Source: Pomphorhynchus laevis (lineage: Eukaryota; Acanthocephala; Palaeacanthocephala; Echinorhynchida; Pomphorhynchidae). Taken from it: a DNA stretch of 64,000 bases. Under the pieces are notes generated by a model that had not been told where the DNA came from, made no database searches, and worked only from the letters and a program-made list of their open reading frames with translations. A program made the translations under genes and the position numbers. Positions 10,573-21,400 of the stretch are shown here, piece by piece; position 1 is the first letter of the stretch; each line of letters opens with the position of its first letter. Location of the stretch: positions 62,001 to 126,000 of the forward strand of contig WNNJ02002088.1 of NCBI GenBank assembly GCA_012934845.2, read 5' to 3'.

Positions 10573-11460
10573 TGCTGATAGGATTTAAACAACCACACGA
10601 GGATAATATTAAACCGACCAGTGAAGTAAAATTTTTATTTCAACATGCATTAAAATGTTAATCAAAAGTCTCAAAAGGAAAAGAGTTGAATTAAGTTTAG
10701 ACTAAAACAAAATATTATATTTTGCCGAGAACATTTTTAAATCAAAATTATAGATTTTGATTTAAAAATCAAAATCTAATCGTTTTAATAAATGTATTTT
10801 ACTTAGTTTGTCGAAATCATCTTCTTTCCCTAAAATATTACGTTTAACATTTCCCCAAAGTTACGGCGGATGTTTGACACTAAAATGAACATTTATCTTA
10901 CACATTTTGATTTCAAAAACGATCATTGAAATGTAAGTCAAAAATGTCATCTCTCACCATATGGCAGCCAAAAGGAATTAAATAATTTAAAAGAATTATT
11001 ACCTTTTATATTATTTTGGATTTACTTATGAAAATAGGAATTATTTGTTAATTATTTATTTCATTCCTAAAACGCAATATCACGTCGTGAACCTTTATAA
11101 GCGTTTATCTTTATATTAAGTTTAACATTAAGTTAATATTTAACTCTTTATCGTGAATATCGATTTGTAAGCAGGGAAAATTAATAATTTAATGATTTGG
11201 TTACTTTTAGTTATTCATTTAAGGATAATTAAATATTGTATAAGAGTAATTTTAAATTGTACGATTTAATTAGAACTAATTGTTAACTTATTGTATAATA
11301 ACTAAAATTATTATGTAAAAAATTAATTAGATTTTGACATATTTTGATCAAATATGATCACATATTTTGTAAAAGTCAATTTTTTTAAAAGATATGCAAA
11401 GATTTATCTAAAAGATATATTTTTATTTAAAATTAAAGATTAAACCTTAAATAATCGCAG

Positions 11461-11893
11461 CAATTACATTAATGCATTACCGTCAATTACCGGAGGTGAT
11501 AATATATATTATTGTCCGATAACTAATTTGGAAATGAATGGCAATTACGCGTTCTGTCTAATATGGCAATGTGGATGCATTCTTTCGAAGCGCGCTCTAG
11601 CTGTGTCAGCTGCTAATTCAGCTTTGAAATGTTTAATCTGTCAAGAACAATACGAACTCGATGACTTAATCCCGCTAAACAGTACTGATTCAAAAGAGAA
11701 AGAAGATAATATCGAAGAAACCACAGATGAACATGAAGATATTCGATCACTTAAGCGAAAGTCAAAATCGTCCATATCCCTACAAGCAGACCCTAAGAAG
11801 AGTGCAGTTTACAAATCTCTATTCAACACATGCAATGATGCGAAGCGACATAAATCCGCACACTGGGTTACGTATAATCCCCTATATTTCTAA
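11461..11893 (+). CDS. RTF2: RTF2, C-terminal exon
   Basis: Encodes YYCPITNLEMNG, AFCLIWQCGC and CLICQEQYELDDLIPLN (second zinc-binding half), a charged low-complexity linker, then YKSLFNTCNDAKRHKSAHWV near the C-terminus, which aligns with the conserved RTF2 tail. The exon start is set by the acceptor ATAATCGCAG at 11460; the frame is closed further upstream. This start is in phase 2, while exon 1 can only end in phase 0. A short middle exon in 10.1-11.4 kb is therefore probably missing from this annotation. The exon is about normal length for the RTF2 C-terminal half, with a shortened linker. Confidence 0.9.
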
Positions 11894-13190
11894 ATTTCCA
11901 TCTCTTTAGCATTAAATTGAAATGGATATTTTAAAAATCATTTATTCTATAATTATATTCTGTTACATAACTGCTTGATTCAACTCTTTGTGTTAGTCTC
12001 AGCTAGAATAACTGTTCGAATAAACTCTTTACGTTTATTTGAGGTCTTTATTTCAAATTGCGAAACTAGCATAAAATTTATAAAATGTGTAGTGAAATGT
12101 CTATTTAAAAGCTGTTTTTCATAATTCAATTAAACTCAAATAATCGTAAATTAATAAATAATGCTAATTTTAATTAAATTAATTTACACAAATTATAATT
12201 ACTTATAATATATGTGCTGTTACGGCACATATATTTGTTAAGTATTTTTTCGAATCAACGTAGAAGATGAAAACAATTACAGCTAAATGGATATTTTGTA
12301 TTCGAGTAATTCTTCCGGATTTTCGAGTAAAAATTATGAAGTAATTCTTCTGAAGGAATTATTTATGAAGGAATTACAAATTCTTTCACTGACAATATGA
12401 TCGGGAGAACAATAAAAATAATTATCAGAATAAATTAATAAACTAAATAATAATGTTGACGGAACGGGTAATGATTTAATCATTTTTTGATAAGAACATG
12501 TGCATCTAGAAGTGCGATGAAGTCAGTAAAATTATACTCCGATTGCTTGCATAATTCGTTGAGCGAATAAGCTTTACATTGATGACAGTGGTGTCATCAT
12601 GCCTCTACATGAGAAAATCGGAATTAAGACTTAATGATAATGCGTCCATCCGGGATATGGACAGGTAGAAACAGGATTAGCGAAATGAAGAACGAATTAT
12701 ATTCGACAAAATGCTAACTATAAATAACGATAACTTGATGTATTATTAATAAATTGATTTTAAAAAAATCATAAATAAATAAAATAATTATAATTAATAA
12801 ATAGATATTTGATTGAAATAATTTTTATAATTATTCGATAATAAATTTGTAATATAAAAATTAAAAATCTAATAATTGAAATTTTGATGAATATTTTTAT
12901 TCTACCCGTTGCTTTAATCCAATCTATAAGGATTAAACCTGTTTCTATGAATTTGGTCTTATACAAGCTATTAGTAATTGACATTAGTTTTACAGCGATA
13001 TTGAAATTTATGTGATAAAATTTAATTCAATTTTATTTATTTTATTCATTTGTCTCTTTTAATTGCAATTATTTATAGAATGGAACCAAAGAAACGAGAA
13101 TTTATTTGATAAAAGGGTTGAGTTCAATATTTTAATAGCTGCTGCAATCACCATCAGGCACAATGTGTTGTGAAACGAAACTGTTTCAAA
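11894..13190. other. AT-rich intergenic stretch
   Basis: No gene recognised. 12880-12960 is a diverged piece of the repeat at 13.33-13.39 kb (TTGATGA..ATTTTTATTCT and ATCCAATCTATAAGGATT). The rest shows only AT-rich sequence. Confidence 0.5.
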
Positions 13191-14285
13191 TTAAATCAGC
13201 GTTGGTAGGGGAAGGTTCTACCTTCAATTTGTAAATCTACCTATTTTTGCAATTAATTACTATTATCAAACTAGTCATCTATAGTTTGTTTCCTAATTTT
13301 AATTTGATATACCTGTGCAGTCATTTTTACCATTGAAATCTTGATGACCATTTTATTCTGTACGTTACTTCAATCCTATCTATAAGACAAATGCAGTACG
13401 CTACATTTCAGTATTGGTGAACCTAATCGTGAACTGATGAGATCCACCAATACTGAAAGGTAGCGTAATGCTGTTGGCTTATAGACGGGAAATTCAATTT
13501 CCCATCTATAAGATGGGACTGCACAATTAAATTAACTTAAAATTAGAAAGCAACTATAGATGATAGTTTGATAGTAGAAAAAATCAAGTAGTCAAATATT
13601 TTTTTATTATTTTTAACCACTTCTGCGGTCATCATCAGGAAAACGTCATTGCACACGTTACAACAAACATATATTGCAAAACCAAATCTGGTGAAAAACT
13701 TGCTTTTAGATTATTGGGTCACAAGCAGGCACTACGTATTGGACATATCAGCTCAGCAGTTTAGAATCACTTTGCCGCCAACGGCCACCACACTAAACTG
13801 ATAAGTCTACAGAGCCAATAAAAGAGGCTATCATATTGCGTTACCTTGATCCCGATAACAACTTTGAGGGTAATAATCCGGATGTGCCTATTAACTTGAT
13901 TACAAATGGCAAATTTATTTTCCAGATTACCTTCCGATATGTTTCTTCCAGATTTGGTTTTGCAATATATGTTTGTTGTAACGTGTGCAATGACGTTTTT
14001 CTGATGATAACCGGAGAAGTGATTGGAAATTTGAAAACAAAAATTATTTGACTCTTGATTTTTTCTTCTATTTTAAAATTGAGTCTGCTTACACAAGTAG
14101 TAATAAATCTCAAAAATAGTTACGTTTTCCAATTGAAGGCATAACCTTCCCCTACAAACGCAGATTTAATTTAAAATCAGAAATGATTTCAATTAAATTT
14201 CCAAAATGTAAGACATAAGTTTTATATTAAATCTAATTGTCAATAAAATCAGACGAGTCGAGTGATCGTCATCCAATATTAAAGG

Positions 14286-14360
14286 GTCTGAAACGTGAAA
14301 CGTAGATATTGAATCAGTAGCTGATGAGGTTCACCAATACTGAAATGTAGCGTACTGCGG
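14286..14360 (+). ncRNA. Re-ordered hammerhead-like motif (diverged copy)
   Basis: GAA at 14290-14292, ACGT (14293-14296) pairs with GCGT (14350-14353), then A14354, then CTGCGG. CAGTAG-CTGATGA at 14315-14327. TATTG/CAATA extends stem III. Helix II is weak here (GGTCT with GGTTC), so the copy is likely decayed. Confidence 0.4.
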
Positions 14361-14674
14361 TTGGCTTATAGATAGGATTGAAGTAACGTGCAGAATAAAA
14401 TGGTCATCAAAATTTCAATAGTAACAATGACAGCACAGGTAAATCAACTAAAAATTAGGAAACAAACTATAGATGATTAGTTTGATAATAGTAATTATTT
14501 GGAAATATATGTAGATTTTCAAATTGAAGGTAGAACCTTCGCCTACAAATGCAGATTTAATTTAAAATCAGAAATGATTTCAATTAAATTTTCAAAATGT
14601 AAAACGAAAGTCTTTCATTAAATATAATTGCTAAAAAAGCAGACGAGTCGAGTGATCGTCAGTCAACATTAAAA

Positions 14675-14750
14675 GGACCGAAAGATGACACGTAGGTGTT
14701 GGATCAGTAGCTGATGAGGTCCAACAATACTGAAATGTAGCGTACTGCTG
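14675..14750 (+). ncRNA. Re-ordered hammerhead-like motif
   Basis: GGACC-GAA (14675-14682), CAGTAG-CTGATGA-GGTCC (14705-14722), GCGT-A-CTGCTG (14740-14750). Helix II is a perfect 5 bp and helix I is 6 bp with one G-U. Helix III is partly lost in this copy. Confidence 0.45.
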
Positions 14751-15611
14751 TTGGTTCATAAGATTGAAGTAGAGTGCAGTGTCATTAAATATTGTAATGG
14801 TAACAATGACTGCACAGGTATATCAACTTAAAATATAATAATATTATTATTGTTTAAGTGCTTAACATTTCCAATTGCTTAGCCGACATTAGTCTCACAA
14901 TTTTTGGTTCTAATCCCAGATGGTTTCGATGTTTGCTGAGACGGCAAGTATTTCAAATTATATTAATTATTATATTAATTATACAAATTTTATTAAAATT
15001 TCGTGTTTTTTATTTTTTGTACTTTCTAATACACAAATGTAAAATTATACGGTGGGCATTATTGATAGATCGATATACATGGATGATCTGTTAAGACCCC
15101 CGTATTCAAACGATTAACCTATATCCATTTTAATTTATGGATGTTATAGCACATATTTAAGAATTACATTTGGCCAATTCGCCTTGACAATCAAGGTATG
15201 CAATTTGTATTTAGCCAATTTTCTTTCGACAATTCGACTAGTCGCACATTTTAAAATCACATGCGCCGTTAGTTACAATTTTCACGTTAAGCAGCATGCA
15301 TTTAGTCCTCGTATTTTTACGTCTTTTATAGTATCAGCTGCAATCATTTTAGTTTCTACCTCAACTGTATTAACAACCTTAAATAGTTAACCGCTATACA
15401 GTCACTAATTACCTTATTTCTCATAATTGTTGCGCCGCTAGTCCTGCAGAAAAGTTGAGGTACACCAATATTGTAACAATATTGCTAACACCTTTATCGT
15501 TAAATTCAAATCATTTTTCGAATGAGACGAAACTAATACCGATGATGTGTAATATTGCCGGTATTTGTGAAATAACAACAATATTTACATGAATTAATAT
15601 TTTTAAAATCA

Positions 15612-16800
15612 ATGCAGGTTGTCAAAGTAAAAAATAGACATTTGAAATTTACATTAAAACCACTTTCTGTCTATATGAATGAAATACTTAAAGTAATTAA
15701 AGCACACTTCAAAAAATATTGTAAAGTAATCGAAATTAATACTGATATAAAACACTATTTCAGTAATAATTCTACAAAAGAATTTTTAGAACACACAAAA
15801 GGAATAAATTTTCAAAATATAAATACATACGATTTTAGTACTCTTTATACAAATCTAGATTTAGTAGATATTAAAGAAGCGTTAGTAAAATTAATTAATC
15901 TTATATTCGGAAAAAGATATACATATATATGTTATAATAATTATAACGCCTATCTAACAAAAATTAAACCATCAAATAAATATAAATATATGGATAAAAT
16001 TGAATTAATAGAATCCTTAAATATTTTGATAAATCAAAATTATTTAAAAGTAGGGACATCTATATTTAGACAAGTAAAAGGTGTTCCAATGTGTGGTAAT
16101 AGTAGCCCAATTATAGTTTATTTTTAAGCTTTATAGAATATGAATTTGTTCATAACTGTGTAAAAACTAAATCTAAACAATATAAATATATGAAATATAT
16201 GTTTCGATACATTGATGATATATGTGTATTTAATTCTAATAATTTTTATTCAATTAGTGAGCACATTTATCCAGAAAGCCTTATTCTTAACAAAACCAAT
16301 ATTAATGATAAAGAAGGTGTATATCTAGATATGAACATTAAATTAACATTAACTAAAACTACTATTAATTTATATCGTAAAGATGACGTATTTAAATTTA
16401 CAAGAAACATATTTTTGCATGAGCATTCATTCATACCATATAATATAAAATATAATACATTAAATAATGAAATTTTAAGAATTGCAACAATATGTAATGA
16501 TATTGGCTTTCTTCAAAATCATTTAAATAATTTAATAGATACATATTTAAAACTAGGTTACTATAAAAATAACATCAAGCAGAAAATAGTAAAATATATA
16601 AATCAACACAATAATATAAAGAATAAATTCAAACTTTTAAGTTAACAATTTTTATAATTATTTAATAATATATTATTTTATAATATTTTATAATTATAAA
16701 TAATTATTTATTATTTAATTATTTTATTTTTATTTATCATTATGTTTAATTTATAAATAATTTAATATACATAGACTCAGTTATATTATATGATTGATTG
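15612..16800 (+). mobile_element. Broken Naiad-like PLE copy (RT region and 3' tail)
   Basis: Nearly identical at DNA level to 33880-34880. It shows [28 protein letters not shown] and [11 protein letters not shown], the reverse transcriptase motifs of Penelope-like elements. The copy is 5'-truncated and broken, and ends in an AT-rich tail with an ACATAGACTCAGTTA remnant of the pLTR. Confidence 0.9.
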
Positions 16801-17470
16801 AATCCATAATTGTGGTTTCGATATTACCTTGTGCAGTAATTAACCTAACATAAATTAGGATTTTAATTAGGAATTAGCCAATTAAATAACTATGAATTAA
16901 CTTTACAGTATTTTAACAAATTTGCTGATTAATCAATGGCTTATCAGTGATTTCAACTGTGTGCAATAAGCGTACATGGCCAGACCGATACATATATTTC
17001 AATTCGAAACCCTCACCGTTTTTCAGATTATGCCTAAATAGACCCATGCTGTGTTTCTTTCTATATCACATACGATTTTATATAGTCAAGTGATGTCACA
17101 TATAACTTGCTGAATATGTTTTTCACGGTAAATATTTATCAAGAAAAAATATTATTTTAATATTAATAAAATATTAATATTAATATTAATATAAATTTAA
17201 TATTAATATTAATAAAATATTAATATTTAAAATATTAATTTAAATGCAATTTTTAATTGAATCGTTCGTTGATGTAAAGCTAGTCTCGCGATATTTATAA
17301 TAAATTCTTAGTAGAATACTAATTTATTTACTTTTATAATTTAAAAGTCATTAATATAAAGACAGAAAACGGATTTAAAAGCAAGAAAATGTAACCGCAT
17401 AGGGAAAACATTCAAATAATGACAAATTTATAGATACAGGAACAAAATAGGAATTGAATGAAATTCAAGA
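16801..17470. other. AT-rich spacer downstream of the PLD 3' end
   Basis: No gene seen. 17150-17240 is a local run of AATATT/AATATTAA repeats. The phospholipase D polyadenylation region should lie here (minus strand), but I could not fix a site. Confidence 0.4.
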
Positions 17471-17476
17471 TAACTT

Positions 17477-17701
17477 TCAAGTCCAAAAGTAAGACGGTAC
17501 AAGGGCCTCTTTACTCCAAATACTGGGTAATAGATTTTCATTTTGAAGAAATTTCAGAGGGACTAAAACCAGGTAACCATTTAATTGCTTTAAAAAATCC
17601 AAAGCCAACGATATATTAGTTTGAGCCAAATTTCGCTTCGATTTCAACCGTCTGAGATCTTCGAATCGAGTTGCCGCATCTAATGGAGAGCAATTAAATA
17701 C
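17477..17701 (-). CDS. Pld: PLD last exon with stop codon
   Basis: Begins after the TCTTTACAG acceptor. It encodes [20 protein letters not shown] through [19 protein letters not shown] to the end ..PSYFWT. The terminal aromatic-Trp-Thr is typical of PLD1/2, whose C-terminus must be intact for activity. Phase 0 start. Confidence 0.93.
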   Translation of the reverse strand, partial: VFNCSPLDAATRFEDLRRLKSKRNLAQTNISLALDFLKQLNGYLVLVPLKFLQNENLLPSIWSKEALVPSYFWT

Positions 17702-18337
17702 CTGTAAAGACAATTAATATAAACAGAATTGTAATTGGATTTAACGCAAGTGTTTTATTAACATGTAAGCATAAAATATTAATTTAGTATCGATTCGTAA
17801 CTGTTAGAAACTACGATTACCATTTTAAACGTTTTATTAAACCTGTTAAATACTTGTATATTTAAATAATGTATACAATTTTTCTTACATTAATTAATAA
17901 TGTTTTCGTATATTCACGGTTTGAATAATCATTTATATATTCTTATATACATTTATATATACATATTCATTTATATATAAATGCATTTTCACAACGTCAC
18001 AGAGGCAGCCGAAACGGCGTGTGATAGTTCATCTACATTTTCACATATATACATTTATATATATACATATTCATTTATATATAAATGCATATTCACAATG
18101 TCACAGAGGCAGCCGAAACGGCGTTTGATAGTTCATCTACATTTTCACATATATACATTTATATATACATTCTTATAAATACATTTTCATTTATATATAA
18201 ATACATTTTCACAATGTCACAGAGGCAGCCGAAACAGCGTGTGATAGTTCATCTTACTGACGATGGCTGCCGGCTATCACATGACCGTCTAGGAGTGACG
18301 AGAGTTTGCAGGCTGAAGAATATGCTCGATTCGAACA

Positions 18338-18432
<95 letters not shown>

Positions 18433-21400
18433 ATAGTATTACATAACCTTTTATTACATATATTACATATATTACATATATATGTATATATGCAAAATAT
18501 ATGATTTTTATATGCGAAAACTCGCTTGAATACTTGACCTAGCAACTATTGAATAGTTGCTAGGTCACACAAGGTGACTTTCACTTTGAAAACCAGCTAA
18601 AGAATCCTTCCTTCATGACATCCAATTCCATACACCTTGACTACTATATATAGTCCAGGAACCAAAACTGGCTACGATTGATTGTAAATCCATATGTGCT
18701 GCTAAATAACTGGACTTCGATCATCAGCTCCATCAGTCTAATGTATCACTCGGAGACGCCTTTAACCACCCAGCAGTCATCGTCAGTCGGATGAAGTGGT
18801 TAGGGTGCGTTTCGACTGCTGTTGTGATAACTGTAAAGACACTAGCAATTCCTCACGATGCTAAACAAAACTCAGGTGCATAAAGCGTTTTTTCTCGCTT
18901 TTGCGTGTGTTGACCTTCTAGTTATTCTTTATATGCACAAATGCATATCCGTTGGTTACGAGGGCACTGAACCTCTCACATGAGAATAAATAGTTTTATT
19001 GATTTGAAAAAGCTGGTTTGCAGTGCAACAATGCATTGATTTGCTTATTTAAATAAATTAAATAATAAAATAGAAAATTAAATTAAAATTGATGTTAATC
19101 TCTATGAAGATATTAGTGGGGATCATCACTAACTGTTCGTTACTACTTCATTTGTGTCGTATATCACAATTAAATATGACCAATCCGTCACAAGCATTTT
19201 AATTTTATGGTGGCCTAAACACAGTAGTGTAAGGCATATAACTTGCAGTATCGCAGATTCCTGTAGATTAAATATAAGTAAGGTGGTTGTATCACTCTGC
19301 AGCGAGCAGAGTCGTATCCCTTACTAAAAATGTGTAATAACGACGAAAATGATTGCCCGTTTATATTTTAGTTTGCCATAATGATATATCAAGAATCCGC
19401 AAACAATATTTAATTTTAATTAATAATTTATTTGTTAAAATATCTAGTTAATTATTTTTGAAAAATTTTAATAAATCGTTCCGATTCGGAACAATATATT
19501 TACAAAACATTAATATAAATGATGTATCACGTTGCAGTTATTTATATTTTATTTATACTGTATAATGATATGCTAAACAGCTATTCAATGCTGAACAGCA
19601 TAGTTCAAGATGAGTTACGAAAAGCTCACGTACCGTGCTGCCTTGAACCTCCCGGTATAACTTGCTCCGACGAAAAACGACCGGATGGCGGCACGGTGAC
19701 CCCGTGAGAACGTAGGCGTTTTGCATGCTGGGACGTGAAATGTGTATATCCACTGTCTCCAAGTCATTTATCTACGGCGTTGTCAGGATCAGGTGCCGTA
19801 ACCACAGAAGCTGAGGAAAGAAAGAAAAAAAGTACGAGGATATCACATCCAGTGACATGAATCTCGTACCGATAGGTATTGAAAATCTAATACCTAAAAG
19901 TACTAGGCGCCTTGGGTAGAGGGATTACCGTTTTTTTTGACGAGCTCGGTAAGCGTCTCCGCCGTCACTGCGACGATCCTCGCGCAAATACGTTTTTACT
20001 CCATAGGATCAGCCTGGCAGTGCAAACCAGCAACGCAGTTTCTATGCTGGGGACGACGGACAGAGACACTGATAACTTTTAACTAATAACTTTATTTATT
20101 ACTTGTAATAATTAAGTTATAATCAGTACCAAGTTATTATGAAAAATAGACAAGTTGTAAGTAATGAATAATAGATTAGTCGTAAGCATTTAAAAGGCTA
20201 TTTCAATAACTTACTAAAACAAATTAAAAATTAGCTTTGATGGATCAGTTTTATTTAAATGTCAAATAGAAATGATGGTTTAGTCGTTAGGTTGGAATTA
20301 ATGCTCAGACATTGATAACCGCATCATATTAGTTAATAAACAAATGGCCGTATCAGCAATGGTACTTTGTAAACGATATGGTACTTTTTAATATTATATG
20401 GTACTATAAAATAAAATGCAAAAATCATGCGTCTTAGTTAAAAGTTTTCTTGCGGATGCATTTATTTTAATTGAGAGCTAGTCATGAAACTAATCCAGTT
20501 TGGAATTTTCTTATTATTTTAGATTCCTCTATAATTGTTTTAGTTAGAAAATAGTTTTATTTAGAAAATAATAAAACAAAATGAATATGTAAAATTGTAC
20601 CTTTGTGTATATCATAGTGTTCTTAGCCGCTGTATGTTGCCAAACGTTTTGAAAGAAATCTGTAGAAGCTGCATCGTATGTGTATCTCGGAGGATCACTT
20701 AAATCGCCCAGATGTTCTCTAAAGGCGCAATTAAATGCATCTTTTAAAGTCTATATCCTGATTTATCTTTTAAATGCATTAAAATCGTTCATTGAAAATA
20801 AATTATTCTTTCAAGCAAATTAAATATGTTACACATTTATAAATATTGTAACACACATTGATTTCTAATTAAAATTAACATAAAAATTTGTGACTGCAAA
20901 TTTCATTCGTTTTGATTTTCTATATTTATTTATTAATAACATATTTATTATTTTTAGAATTTCAGATCAATTGAACACTAATATATTTTAGTATCCCGAT
21001 ATATGTTACTAGTATCAACAGAAACAAGCCGTTTTGTTTTTTATGCTAGCAGGATCTATAAATTGGATCTATAACCTAGATCCAATTTAAGTGATGCTCT
21101 TGAGTTGATAAATTATTATAAATTAAAATGATAATCAATTAAAAGTAGCTAATGTTTTACAGAAGTGATAAATCGACTGCAAAATTAAGAAATTTAATGA
21201 GTAACGCTATTTACAATAAGCAACTTCATACAGGTAATGCAGCATAAGATAATCAAAATATGATTTTCAAAGATTTAAGGAATTATAAAATGCAGTTAAA
21301 TGCATTAATTAATAAAGAGTAGTAATTAAATCAGCATTAAGGATGTTTATATATCGAAGATTGTTATGGCGGGTTATACAAATTTTAAAAATAGACCTTA

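Larger units (their letters stand above)
10232..10626. mobile_element. 395-bp inverted-repeat element in the RTF2 intron
   Basis: Arms at about 10232-10370 and 10491-10626 are inverted copies beginning CTTCACTGGTCGG and ending CCGACCAGTGAAG, with a unique centre of about 120 bp. There is no open frame of note. Each arm carries the re-ordered hammerhead-like boxes (next two entries). It is related to the family at 13-14.8 kb through CTGATGAGGT and GCTGATAGGATT-like sequence. Confidence 0.85.
13190..14850. mobile_element. Palindromic repeat derived from a PLE endonuclease
   Basis: Large nested inverted repeats: 13190-13390 mirrors about 14365-14560 (GGTAGAACCTTC.., ACTATAGATGA.., AATAAAATGGTCATCA), and 13630-13690 mirrors 13949-14008 (CGTCATTGCACACGTTACAA). 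The centre, around 13650-13900 on the plus strand, encodes remnants of a Penelope-type GIY-YIG C-terminal region (GEKLAFRLLGHKQALRIG, NHFAANGH). 14560-14830 repeats part of the arm again. No intact frame; apparently non-autonomous. Confidence 0.7.

Noticed and set aside
12769-12984. 71-codon minus-strand frame
   Set aside because: Ile-rich translation of AT-rich DNA with no homology; it overlaps a repeat piece.
18085-18545. Frames of 139 and 98 codons across the (TA)n tract
   Set aside because: They are made of YIYIYI repeats from the microsatellite and have no coding character.
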